From the NCBI GenBank assembly GCA_951213105.1, contig OX578137.1, forward strand, positions 76,111,104 through 76,175,103: a stretch of 64,000 nt of DNA. The letters are read 5' to 3'. Position numbers and translations under genes: made by a program. A model generated the notes under the pieces. The model was not told the origin of the DNA. It saw only the letters and a program-made list of their open reading frames with translations, and did no database searches. The DNA comes from Amaurobius ferox. Taxonomy: Eukaryota > Arthropoda > Arachnida > Araneae > Amaurobiidae. Below are positions 1-12,165 of this stretch, in pieces; the first letter of the stretch is position 1; each line of letters opens with the position of its first letter.

Positions 1-292
1 TGCAATGCAACTTATCCCAGTGCCACTTAAATTATTGTCTTACACGATATTGGCGCTTTTTTAATGTGAAGTTCTAACTCCTTACTTTTACCTCCAGGGT
101 TACTAGCATTGTATTTTTTGATTGTCTTTTTTAAAGTTCTAAGTTTTCAAATATAATAAATTACTATGATGTTTTAAAAAAATATTAGCGTTGAATGTAT
201 CACAATTTAGAGACGCTTAAATAAAATTACATTTCCAGTTGGAAAGTGTTTTATAATCAATGCTTTATGCATGATTGAACGTTCTTGTTTTA
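1..292 (-). repeat. R1 repeat, right-end fragment cut by the window edge
   Basis: Contains the R1 words aaatataataaattactatg and gttggaaagtgttttataat and ends aatcaatgctttatgcatga..ttcttgtt, the hairpin end of R1 (strand given relative to copies starting aacaagaaagatcaatc). Confidence 0.75.
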
Positions 293-299
293 ATTAGTT

Positions 300-2980
300 T
301 TAATTCATACTGATTGTTTTTATGTTTACCCCGTATAATCTTTATTTTGCTCACTTGCATTCCATTGAATTATTTATCTAGTACATATATGCACATTGGA
401 TCCTTTTATTTAGTTTTAATTTTTAGTGCTGTGTCTTTTCAAGTTCTACTTTAAATCTTATAACTAACTTATTAATTTCATCTTATGTATATGCTGCAAT
501 TAGCGCATTAAATAAAATCGAATGTCGAACTGAAACGGGGTAAAAAATGAGAAAAATTAATTTAAAACAAAATAATGGACAATAAATGGATTTTTGTTTC
601 GCCTAAAACGTTACACAGACTGAATTAAGCTCTACAGTACATGAAAAAATATTTAAATTAGTTTTAAAATTACAAAGTAAAGTTCAATGAACATAAATCT
701 GCATATAAATGGATTTAGACTATTGTAGTAGATGTACCTTAGTACAGTCGAATCAATGGACCCGAACAGCATTTTTAGGCCCCTATGCAACAAACGTGTG
801 TCCCCTATCGCGCCATATTTTATAAAATAGTGGCCTTTTCCATAAACTGCTTGTGCAACACGGAGCCCCAAGCCGCCCGGGTCCCTATGCAATTGCCCCC
901 TACCTGGCTGTGGCTCCAAATGCAGTTCGAGAGGCGTGCCGGACTATCGGATGTTCCGAAACATTGGATGCCGGATAAACTATTGTTTATAGTAAATTTA
1001 CTGTAATAACTGAATTACAATGAAACTAAATAAAATTTTGCAATTTTATTATAGTGGAACCCCGTTTTTGCGATTCTCTGTAGAACGGATTAAAAACCGT
1101 TATATGCTGGGAAACTTCCTTTATCAATATACCTTATCCTTCCTTAGAATATGAAAATCAAGGAAAACATGTAAGAAAATAAATAGACCACTCACCCAGC
1201 TTTACTTTTTCATTTGTTTAAAGTTTAATCTCTGATCCACATAGGAAAATCCCAAGTGTATTTGTATATATTACATTCACTATTGATTCTGGTTCAATAA
1301 CAATTTTTATCTTTGTCCTGTCCCGAGTCTAAAAATAGCTGATTCTAAAGATTATAGCTATCATTGGATCCGAGTTCTTTTTTAGACGAGACTTCATACG
1401 GGCGCCCGAACGATGTTACTGACGCTTGCAAATATCAATTGAAATATAACGTCAGGAATAAAAATGATGAATTGTAGAACAAATGTTGAATTCGTTTGCG
1501 TTATTCGAATCCTGATCTCAAATTGGAGGGAGGAGAATGAGAGGTTTCCTTTCAAGCTCGATCCTTAGAGCGATGGTCTCGAATTCCAAATCACCAAATC
1601 ATCGGAAATTCGACTCCTTTGAGCGAGATTTCATAATATGTAATGTGCTATTTCTGAAAGAATTTTTTGCTTATTCTTAAATTCATGATTTTAACAACTA
1701 TTTTTGAAAGAATTTTTCTTATTCTAAAATTTATAATTTTAGTACTATATTCCATTTGTATGATAAAACTGTTGAATAAGTAAAATCAATTACACTTTGG
1801 CCCCTGTTCTCAGAATGTCAAGTTTATAACATAACGAGAACGAATTCTCTAGCGTTGTCCACTGTCATAAATAAGTGCCCGCTACGTAAATAATGCAGAT
1901 ACAGGCAGCTAATATTATCCAATTTTCAGATCGCTTGCATTAAACTAAAAGTATTCCTGCGTTTAGTTTTTTTTTTTCATTTCGACGGATTTTAGGCTTT
2001 AAATGTTCATAACTTTCAAACTAATTCGAATTAAAAAGAAACAGAAATCTCGCCGAGCCGTATCGTCCGGGGACGTGATATATTCTCGAATATATCACGT
2101 CCCCGGACCCCTATATTCTCGAATTTCGTAGCTGTCCGAAACTTCGGTTTTCTGCTACAGACCACACACACAAATAGACAGATACACAAACATATTTTTA
2201 TATTATGTAAATAAGGTACGATAGCTTCATCTTATCTTTCTTTCAATTCCATTCTTAAAATATTTTATCTTGCAAAATTACTGCTTTTTATAGGTAAAAC
2301 ATATACTTATTTCGAAACATTTTTATGTGAATATTTTGAAACGGACTTTATATTTTTCCTTGTGATATGTTACCTTTCATTTTACTCCTTTAGTTTCTAA
2401 AGTATGCAGATAGTTGGAGTAAAAACCGACGTTACAAAGTTATCAGTTTACTTAAAGATTGGGCCACCTTATCTAAACTAAGCACTTCATATACTTTTGT
2501 ATGCATTCAGAAATATCGATTAAATCCTAAGGAGGGGGGGATAAAAACGTGCAATATTTCTAGAAGGTACACTCTTGAAATATCTTTTGTTTTTAAGTAT
2601 AAAAAGTGTTTCTTACTGAAAGCAGGGCATGTGACCAAGAAGACGAGTGTTTTTCCAATGACGATAATTGTTAATATTTCAGTTGTTTTCTTCAATTATT
2701 TCGTAGCAGTTTGAATTAATTTATGGGGACAGAGCAACGAATATTTCATTTTTTTCTCTTTCAATTTTTATTATATTACAAGTTTTTACTTAAGGACAAC
2801 AAAATATATAATGAAAAATATTTTTCTCTTTTTAAAATATAAATTTCTATTTTTAAATTAAAAGAAAACCCCTTAAAATTGATATAATTTATTATTTTTC
2901 AGTACTAAATACTTTCTGTATATACTATTATTTTAACGTTAATTAATGTCTTAAGAAACGTTATTTTAAATTTAATTCCG
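300..2980. other. Gene-free AT-rich sequence
   Basis: No coding signal. A GC-richer patch at 740-980 (gggtccctatgcaattgccc) looks like a transposon fragment of unknown type; the 2065 palindrome is listed separately. Confidence 0.5.
2065..2108. repeat. 21-bp perfect inverted repeat with 2-bp spacer
   Basis: gtccggggacgtgatatatt pairs with its complement ending in cgtccccggac at 2088-2108. Much more GC-rich than its surroundings; it looks like the stem of a mobile element end. Confidence 0.8.
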
Positions 2981-2988
2981 ATTCGATT

Positions 2989-3778
2989 TTACTTTCCCTG
3001 CAATACACGGTAATGTATAGGGAAAGTATTGGAATCATGTCGAAAATCGCAACTCGAGTTTTCGACGGATCTAGACGTTTCGAGACCTCTAGAATACGAA
3101 AAAACTATTTTTAGCGTGACGTCTGTGTACCTGTGTGTGTGTCTGTCTGTCTGTGTGTCTATCTGTGTGTCTGTGCAATGTATGTATCCACTCTAACTCA
3201 AAAACTTATGGACCGAATTTCATAAAATTTGGTAGGTAAGTCACTTGGGTATGACCCTGGTGCTGATTAGTTTCCGGTACGATTCGTAAAAACACAACCA
3301 GACTTTTTTTGCGAAATGGCCCGTAAAAATTTCATGTATCCACTCTAGCTAAAATATTAGTTGACCAAATTTCACAAAAGTTGGTAGATAAGGTGCTTGG
3401 GGGATACTCTGGTGCTGGTTAGATTTTGGTATTATTTGGAAAAGAACAACCTGCCTTTTTTTACGAAATGGCCCTCAAAAATCGCAAAATCTAAAAAAGA
3501 AAGCTACGTATGTTCAAATATATCAATTAAATGCTTGTTTTATACGTAATTTTTAATGAGAAAAATAATAAGAACAACTCTATTACTCTAAGGCTAACCA
3601 TTCTCGAGATATTTGAGATTTTTTGCATTTAGTTATGCCACTTTTAAAAAAATGTGTAATTACCAAATAAAAACAGAAATTGAATTAAAAATGGTGCAAT
3701 TAAACTCAATTTAATGAATTATTAAAGAAATAAAAAAAATGAATCTGCAGGGAAAGTCATGTGCTGCCCACATCAGAT
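2989..3778 (+). repeat. R2 repeat copy
   Basis: Opens with a stem-loop-like end (tactttccctg..tatagggaaagta), then aactcgagttttcgacggat, a (gt/ct)n tract and two copies of a tgtatccactcta..aaatttggtaggtaag unit, and closes with gggaaagtcatgtgctgccc then cacatcagat. Confidence 0.75.
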
Positions 3779-4569
3779 ATTTTAATTTTAATTTTGAACT
3801 TGATAGGGATTTTATTTTACATGTTTTGTGATATTTTAAAATTTCAACATTTTATAAAATGAAAAGTTTTAATAATTTATTAATAGACAAATCCAAAATA
3901 ATGTTTTTATTATATATTATTGGTAACAAAAAAAAAAAAGAATTTCATCCATTATCTTCTGAGTTATAAAAATTTGAAATAAAAAGAGCAATAAAAATAC
4001 CAAAAGCAGTAAAATATACCAGTAAAAAAGCAATAAAAAGCACTTTAAAGTAATAAAAAATACCAAATACAGAAAACTCCATTTTAAGTTTTCAGTTTCA
4101 GCCTTTTAAATGCAGATAGACACTCATAAAAAAAATATAAGCAATAAGATTAAAGATACATATCATAGATAAAAAGGTCATTTAATCAAATATAACCATC
4201 CTATAAGACGTACAAATGTTAAAAAGCCAGAGCGCTTTCGGGTATCACTATACCCTTCATCAGTGGCTATATGAAAAATTTCCGTGGAAACAAGCTCATA
4301 TGTAGACAAGATCGGCAGACAAATTTGCATAAATGATCCACGGAATAATGATAATATAAACAGGCTATTGAAGATTAATCAATTACAAAATTACAATAGT
4401 GAGTATTATAAACGGGAGATTTAAAAAACAAGCATTAAATACAAATACAAAGAAAAGACAATGAAAAATGTCCAGATTGCAGCCAAGCATAAATTACAAT
4501 AAGCTGAAACGTTACAGACAACTGTGTAGAGATTTGACACACATAGGGCCAAATGGCTACTCATGTCCT

Positions 4570-4679
4570 TGTTGACGAGTCGGTCGGTCTGGGTCTTCAA
4601 CACATAGAGTCGAAGTTACCTTACACCTTTCTGACGGTCGGACGGTCTGGATCTCAACAACAACAACGCATAGAGTCGA
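4570..4679 (+). repeat. Two truncated SINE 3' tails with copies of the same flank
   Basis: Tails reading ggtctgggtcttcaac (about 4586-4599) and ggtctggatctcaacaacaa (about 4614-4665) are each followed by a(c/g)catagagtcga (4600-4613, 4666-4679). Together with the full copy this makes three tails and three copies of the target-like word in a row. Confidence 0.65.
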
Positions 4680-5046
4680 ATGGTCAACGGCCCTACCGTG
4701 CTGAAAACACCGGTTCTCGTTAGATCACCGAAGTCAAGCAGCATCGGGCGTGATTAGTACCTGGGAACAAACACCACGTGCTGTTGGCACATTTCGGGCG
4801 CGGTGGCCCGGTGGTTTTTGTGCTAGATTTGCACGCTGCCACAACTGCCGCCGTGTTCATGCGGAGTACGACCACGTTAAACATGTGGGTCCGTAAGTCC
4901 TTCCAAGAGGTTGGTGGTAGGGGAAGGAGGGTAGGTCCCTGTGAATGCCTCCCGCACTGAGTTTCGGTCTAAATTGGGTAGCACTTCTCGGCTCGTCCAA
5001 ACGGTTACCTTACACTTTTCTGGTAGGTCGGACGGTCTGGGTCTCA
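4680..5046 (+). mobile_element. SINE with a 5S rRNA-derived head, full length
   Basis: Positions 4683-4789 match 5S rRNA: the block cggttctcgt..gatcaccgaagtcaagca and the 3' end gtgctgttggca are recognisable, with about 15 bases missing near 4765. This runs straight into a tRNA-like start (gggcgcggtggcccggtgg) and the family body ending ggtctgggtctcaa. A 14-bp direct repeat, acgcatagagtcga, flanks it at 4666-4679 and 5047-5060. The tRNA box B present in the 7.6 kb copy is deleted here. Confidence 0.85.
4683..4789 (+). pseudogene. 5S rRNA-derived sequence
   Basis: About 107 of the usual roughly 120 bases; the internal control region (A box and C box area) is largely kept but one internal segment is missing. 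It is the head of a SINE, so it is not a functional 5S gene. Confidence 0.82.
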
Positions 5047-5409
5047 ACGCATAGAGTCGAGAACGAGTCGCCAAGCGTAGCTTAAAATTTGTACAGGATC
5101 AAAATTACAAATGGAATCACGGTAGATATAAATAAACAGGGATTCATAAAGAAGAATATTACGAGGGTTATTGCAACGAATTAAAAGGAAAGTTTTTCAA
5201 AAAAGGGTCGAAAGTTATCATTAACAACACATTGGACAAGAGCTGTAGAAAGTTTACCATTCTTGGCGTCACAAACCTGTTCAGCTACCAACAGTACTTT
5301 TTACTACCAATGTAAAACTTGTAGTCATTATCAGGAGTTAAAAGGGGTAAAACGTACACCCCAGCATGGCTTTTAATGTTCTCTCTATCCCTAAACTTAT
5401 CAGTATGAA

Positions 5410-5425
5410 CAGTGTCGACCCTAGG
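5410..5425 (+). repeat. Probable terminus of the hAT element
   Basis: cagtgtcgaccctagg, followed by tttgctgccctggcgcagca and gccgcccc, a start often seen in ZMYM1-like hAT elements. No matching far end was found. Confidence 0.4.
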
Positions 5426-5646
5426 TCATTTGCTGCCCTGGCGCAGCAAAAAAAGGTTTGCCGCCCCAACTAAGAACTTATTTTTCTCTGGAACAAAGGA
5501 ATCGAACACACCTCTTCAGTTTATCGGAAACAAATTAAAAAATATTTTTTATTATTTTTTATTACAGAAAACGATAAGAGAAAGAAATGTTTAACAAAAT
5601 TTTATCTTTCTTGCTTTTACAATAGCAAAATTTTCTAGTACTTTTT

Positions 5647-6548
5647 TTATATCCAAATTATTACACATTTCATGCTCAATTGAAGGCTAAATTAAAAAGC
5701 CTTTCTTGCTGCATTGTTGATCTTAAAAAGTTTTTTAACAGTCTTAGTTTTGAAAAAGACCTTTCTTCAGTAGCAACTGATGTAAGAAGCTTTAATAAGA
5801 TTCTTAATGCTATTGAAATGTTGGGAAAAGTCCCTGTCAATCCATGCTTATAAATGTATTGTAGGACATCTTTCGGCGAAGTTTCTGTTTTCAAAATACT
5901 GGTAATTATACTAAGTTCGACTGCAAGTTCCGTCCCATTTATGTCTTTAGGCCAGTTTATATCAGTTTTATTGCTTAGTTTAGATTCAAGATCCAAAGCC
6001 AGTTTTAAAAACTCTGCTTTGTTCAAGATCGATATCGTTTCAAAACTGAACAAAAAACCAAATGCTGCATTATGATTTTGAAGTAAGTCAAATCTGTTTT
6101 CCATGGAATTTAAAGCTGTATCAACTATAACATAAAAGAAATTTATTCGGAAATTATCTTTAGGATCATTCACATTTTCATCTTCGTGTTCATAGTCATT
6201 TTCTTTTTTCTCCTGCGCCGAAACTGTTCAGAAGGAAAAACAGCTTCTATATCACAAGACATGGCAACTTCAGATGCGACTCTTGCAATCTCTTCAAAGC
6301 TGTCTCGGTAGCTTATGAGAAATTTTTTAAGACAATCTACATGCTCAGTGCAGGTTGATATATCTGTGTTCGTTCGGATTTTGTATAATTTGGGAGACAA
6401 CATTAACCTGCGATAACACTTCATACCATATAACAATAGAAAATACGAAAGTGAAAGATTCTTCTTTTTCTAACAAACAGTAAACCTCGTACTTTATAGG
6501 TAACTCAAATGTGCCATCATCAAGTATTTGTGATAAGCTATCACACAC
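5647..6548 (-). pseudogene. hAT-type transposase relic (C-terminal part)
   Basis: Minus-strand reading gives VLSQVNVVSQIIQNPN near 6390-6430, VDCLKKFLISYRDSFEEI near 6300, and the hAT C-terminal dimerisation signature TSVATEERSFSKLRLLKNFL at about 5730-5790. The pieces lie in different frames, so it is frameshifted. The style is that of ZMYM1-like domesticated or hAT transposases in arthropods. The N-terminal DNA-binding part is absent. Confidence 0.8.
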
Positions 6549-7161
6549 TTCAGATAAACCAAATCGTCAAGGTTTTATTGCCTGAATTCGACTTTCTAGG
6601 AAATAAAGAAACTAGGAATACTAGGAAACTTCGAATACTAGGAAATAAAGAAACAACGTCAAAACTGTGGAGAGTGCTATTTGGAGCAAATTTAGTATTA
6701 AACAAAATTTTAATGAAATTTTCAGTAGAACTAATAGAAAAACCATGATTATTAAAAAGCGGTTTAAAAATGGTTACTCATAAAAACATTTCTAGCATGT
6801 GTTTTGATTATAATATTGAAAATAAAATTTACAGGATAAATGCATTTATACTCGTATATGAACAACATTTTGGCCTAAAGTTCGGAATATCGAGTTCTTG
6901 AAGAATTTTATTTCCGATGTCCGTCCCCTAGACGTAACGAATATCAAAATAGGCTTAAAAAAGATGATCACCTCTAGATTAAAAAAATCAATTTTTTTCA
7001 TTTCCGTCTTTATTATTAGGAATGAAGCTTTCTGAATAGCTTAACAAAAAAATTATCAAAATATTCCGATTGGTACGAAATTTTAGAAGCAAAATAGTGA
7101 AGCAACCTGAAGCATCAGGGATTGAAAATTTCGAACTTTACTGAGTTTTCTCAAAGCTGCG

Positions 7162-8761
7162 TTTTTAGCACTTTACAACATAGTTGAAAGTGTTTATAAC
7201 TTTGCTCATTCTGTCTGTCTGTCTGTCCGTTCTCACGATAACTGTCGTAAAAATGATTTTATCAAAATGAAATTGTAGTACGTTGTTCAGACGGTCTGTG
7301 AGACACATGGGAATAAAAATTAATAATATTACCCAATTCATTTTGGATTGAACCCGGGTTGAAAAAACGAAATGCAGTGAACCCTATGGGACTTAATTAT
7401 TCAAACATTATTTAAGCGAATTTAAAATTCACGAATTGCTTCGAAAGTTTTAGGAAATATTCAAATTAACCCATAAAAAATATGAAACACATTTCAGAAA
7501 AATATATTTGGTAGTTTTTTAAATAAAAATTAAAATAATAATTACACCCACATTATATGAAGAGATCACGTGATCCACTTCTGAATAAAATATGGCATCC
7601 ATCTTGTTGTTGTTGAAACCCAGACCGTCCGACCTACCAGAAAGGTGTAAGGTAACTGTTTGGACGGTCGGGAAGTGCCACCCAATTTAGACCGGAACCC
7701 AGTGGGGGAGGCATCCACAGGGACCGTACCCTCCTTCCCCTACCACCAACCTCTCGGAAGGACTTTCGGACCCACATGTTTAACGTGATCGTACTCCGCA
7801 TGAACACGGCGGCAGTTTTGGCAGTGGCTGGAATCGAACCCGGGCCTACCGAGTGTAACTCCAGCGCGCTAACCAATGGGCTACCGCGCCCCCGGCATCC
7901 ATCTTGTGTCATAATCGTGATTTTTATTCTTTTTTAATTTATATTAATGCTGTATCCGTCCTAAAACCGCTTTATTTTTGCTTAATTTCTGTGTATCTAT
8001 ATTCTGAAACAACGCAATTACAATATATTTTAGTTTAAATGATCAATGCAATCCATCATGTGTCAAAATAATGATTTTTAAAGTTATTTTTAATTTATAT
8101 TTAGTGTTGCATCCGTTCTAAAACCGCTTTACTGTTGCTTAATTTCTATGCATCTATATTCTGAAACAACGCAATTTTAATATATTTGAGTTTAAATGAT
8201 CATCACACTTTAATTATTTCTACAACGAAGCCTAATTTTCTCTAATGGAGAATGTAAACACATCAAGCTGTAAGATGAGTTGTATAAGAATTGCTGAATT
8301 TCTTTAACGCAAAATTATTTAGCTCTGGAGTCTGCAATATAGCTGATATGAATGAAACATTCATTGATTTTACACAGAGAACCAGACGATTTTTTCGATG
8401 AAGTTTTAAGCATAGAGTTAAATTACTTTTACCTCCATGGTTTTAAGTTTTGAAGTAAAATAAATTATTGTAGTATTGTGATGAATGAAAGGAATGGAAT
8501 AAAAGTGTATGGATGAAATATTTAGTGCTTTTACATAGAGAGCCAGGCGATTTATACTTCAATGACATCATTTGGAGAAAGTTCTTTTTTTTCTATGAAG
8601 TTTTAAGTTTTCAAATATAATAAATTATTGTAGTATTGTGCTAATTTTTTAAATATTACCGCTGAATTTATCGCATTTTAGAGATGTTTAAATAAAATTT
8701 CGTTGCAGTTGGAAAGTGTTTCATAATCAATGCTTTATGCATGATTGATCTTTCTTGTTCA
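7162..8761 (-). repeat. R1 repeat interrupted by a SINE
   Basis: Starts ttagcactttacaacatagttgaaagtg, has the (ctgt)n tract at 7207 and ends gatctttcttgtt. Removing the SINE leaves about 1.3 kb like the other copies. It codes for nothing recognisable. Confidence 0.85.
7607..7893 (-). mobile_element. tRNA-derived SINE inserted in an R1 repeat
   Basis: Read on the minus strand it starts ggggcgcggtagcccattgg, has a box-A-like ggttagcgcgc and box B ggttcgattcc, then a 200-bp body and a (caa)n tail. A 13-14 bp duplication ggcatccatcttg flanks it (7594-7606, 7894-7906). The uninterrupted site is visible in the R1 copy near 27923. Confidence 0.9.
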
Positions 8762-8952
8762 CTTTGCGCGCACTCGAGTTTAAAAAGTAATGGAGATATA
8801 ATTCTAAAATTTCGCAGGGTAATATGCAATGCATATGTGTATACGAAGTTAGATGTAAAATACGAACATATATTTTAATAAAGAAAAAATCTTATAAAAT
8901 TTTGGTAGTTATTTCAATTTTTAATGTACCGATTTCAAAACACCATTTAATT

Positions 8953-9987
8953 AACACTTCCCAACATAGTTGAAAAGTGTTTATAACATTGTTCATTCTG
9001 TCTGCCTGTCTGTCCGTTCGCACGATAACTGCCGTAAAAATGACTTTATCAAAATGAAATTTTAGTATGTTGTGGAGACGGTCCCTGGGACATGTGGGAA
9101 TGGAAATGAATAATATCCCCCAATTAGTTTTGGATTGAACCCAGGTACATTGTAGTATTGTGATAATTTTCAATGAAATACATTGAACCCTATGGGACAT
9201 AAGTTTCAAAAATTTGTTTAAGCGTTAAAATTCACAAATTAACAAGTTAAAATTCACAAGTTAAAATTCACAAAATTGCTTCGAAAATTTTAGGAAATAT
9301 TCAGATTATTACATAAAATGTGTAAAAAAAATGACAGCAAAATATGTTGGGTAGTTTTTAAATAAAAATTGAAATAATAATTACACTCATGATACATGAA
9401 AGGATCACGTGACTCATTGCAAGTAAAATATGGCATCCATTTCTTTCCCCGCTGTGTAAAGGCCTTCAAATTTATATTTAGTGTTGCATCCGTTTTGAAA
9501 CCGCTTTATTTTTTTAGTATTATCTGTGTATCTAAATTTTGTGCCAACGCAAGTACAATATTTTTGATTTTAAATGATCACTAAACTTTGATTATTCCCA
9601 TAACGAAGCCTAATTTTAACGCATGCAGAATGTAAACAAATCAAGCGATTGTAAGGTGAGTTGAATAGGAATTGCTGAATTTTTTAACATAAAATTATTT
9701 AGCTCAGGAGTCTGGAATATAAGTGATATGAATGAAACATTCATTAATTTTACGCAGGGATGCAGACAATTTAAATTCCGATGACGTCTTTCGAATAAAG
9801 TTCATTCTGTATAACTAGCATTGTCTTTTTCGATAAGTTTTTAAATATAATAAACTACTGTAGTACTGTGATTATTTAAAACATATCATCGATGAATGTA
9901 TCGTATTTTAGATATTTAAATAAAATTGCATTTCAATTGGAAAGTGCTCCATAATCAATGCTTTATGCATGATTGATCTTTCTTGTT
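8953..9987 (-). repeat. R1 repeat copy
   Basis: Starts aacacttcccaacatagttg, has ctgtctgcctgtctgtccgt and ends gattgatctttcttgtt. A small tandem of gttaaaattcacaa at 9219-9280 is peculiar to this copy. Confidence 0.85.
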
Positions 9988-10244
9988 ATTTTTTTGTGTG
10001 TGATGCCTATTTCCGTGAAGTAATTAACAGAGGAAAGTGAGTTGAAGCCCTTAATCTCTTCTATAAGTCACTACCGCTCAAATTGGATGACATACCTTCT
10101 CCACAGCGGGGACACGCGGACCTCACTAGTGAAGGAATAAAAAGCGTGGTTATAAAGTGATTAACAGTTGGCGAACAAAATGCCAAACAGAAATAGCTAA
10201 TCAGAGACATATATTTGACACCTTCTTGTCAAAACTACGTGATG

Positions 10245-10830
10245 AATAAGAGGTAATAGGAACATGTTACCCCCTGACTTCTAGCATTGTGAAAGATATG
10301 AAGACTTCATCTATTACGTTGTCCTACATAAGGAGAAGGAAGATTTCATTATATACCTACACCATAGACTTCATCATATACTTTCACATATGTCCTACAT
10401 AAGGGGAAGGAAGATAGGAAGACTTCATCTGTTACGTTTTAAGAGGAACATGTTACCCCTGACTTCTAGCATTGTGAAAGATAGGAAGGACTTCATCTAT
10501 TACGTTGTCCTACATAAGGGGAAGGAAGATTTCATTATATACCTACACCATAGACTTCATCATACACTTTCACATATGTCTTACATAAGGGGAAGGAAGA
10601 TAGGAAGACTTCATCTGTTACGTTCTAAGAGGAACATGTTATCCCCTGACTTCTAGCATTGTGAAAGATAGGAAGACTTCATTTATTACGTTGTCCTACA
10701 TAAGGGGAAGGAAGATGAAGATTTCATCATATACCTACATCATAGATATCATCTTCACCTATGTCCTACATAAGGGGGAGGAAGATAGGAAGACCTCATC
10801 TATTACGTTGTCCTACATAAGGGGTAATTC
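10245..10830 (+). repeat. 186-bp tandem array, about three units
   Basis: The word ggaacatgttaccc recurs at 10259, 10445 and 10631, and cctacataaggggaaggaag recurs twice per unit. Frames here (MSYIRGRKIGRLHLLR twice) come from the repetition and are not genes. Confidence 0.85.
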
Positions 10831-11841
10831 TTTCGCAGGATAAAAAAATTCTTATTTGTTTATTTTATAACAGTAAAAATTTGAGTGCATTGTTTCATTT
10901 TCATCCAATTGTTAAATCTACTTCCAAGACCCATAAACCCATTCAAACCCGTTATCAAAACACGCCGCGACTTGTGTGTCAAATGAAATTATGAATAATG
11001 ACGAAGTCTGCAAAAATACTTATTTTTTAGCTTTATAACTTTTATTGCGAAATATTGGGTGACAAAATAATTATCAAGTGATTTACTTGCTCATAGGATT
11101 TACTGCTTTGATATCAGTTGAAGATTTGTCGTAACGCATTGAAATAGGTGTTATCAATGATATCCATCAGGCACCTGATACATCGATTATACAACTAGAC
11201 ATGTTTCTAGACAAATACTTGTTCATTTTGACACTTAGAAAATGTACAAAATTAGTAATTTTTGATGTGAATAATATTTGGGGTTGGAGTTTTTCTGACG
11301 GAAGAACGGAGCTTTACGAAAAATGTAAACATTTCGGACGCTTATACCCCGAACCTAATAGATAAAAAATGAAAGAATTTTTCTTGTTTAATCGAAAATA
11401 GTGTCCAGATTATGAATATATAAAAATAATTTAATATCTTAATATTTTGAACTTTCTTTTTCGAAAAATCTTAAAAAGTATCTGTTCGAGAAAGTGTTTT
11501 TTTTCTTTCATTTTTCTTACTTTCACTAGAAATATCTGCGAAACTTTAAAAGATAGATATAAATAGTACGCGACAAAAACATGCATTGGGAAATTTAGTT
11601 TCTAAATATATAGTTCTTTTTAAGCAAAACTTTTATAGTTTTCTGTGCTTATATCCTAAAAACTAAAAGTGATATATAGTTTGAAAAATAACTTGTAATG
11701 CTTATAGCTTAAAAACTAAAAGTAATAAGTATAAACAATAAGCAAGGATTTGCAGCTCTTTAAAAGCTCCATAAGTGTATCAGATTTTGGATAGATTTCC
11801 TTCTTTTTCGATAATACAAAAATTGAGTTTTATTTTACAAT

Positions 11842-12165
11842 ATGTTATTCCCCCAAAGTTATTCCCCCAAAATTTCGGTTCCATCGGACTGGAGCCACCG
11901 CCGATTTTTGGATCTAAATTTAGATATACAAAATAATAATCGGAGTATAAACTTATATGATAAAAGAATAGATTTTACTTTTAATACTTCTAAAATTCAT
12001 CATTTTAAACCTTGTTTGATTATATCTGTATTTAGAAATTTTATGGATGTACTAAATACTTCAACTGATAATGCATATTCCTCCAAATTAGTCATGAATA
12101 TTATTAACTCAGTGTACCAATTGCCACTCGATATAAGCCATGATAAAAATTCCCAATTAAGTCAA
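11842..12165 (+). pseudogene. Possible reverse transcriptase fragment
   Basis: FLDLNLDIQNNNRSINLYDK followed by RIDFTF recalls the FLDL..LYDKRD.F segment of reverse transcriptases in Penelope-like or related elements. The rest (FRNFMDVLNTSTD) is less clear. No other domain is nearby. Confidence 0.35.

Noticed and set aside
4683..4789. Functional 5S rRNA gene
   Set aside because: About 15 internal bases are missing and it is fused to a SINE body with a target duplication.
10390..10843. Two repeat-containing frames as a small protein gene
   Set aside because: They are the tandem array read in frame; no splice or start context.
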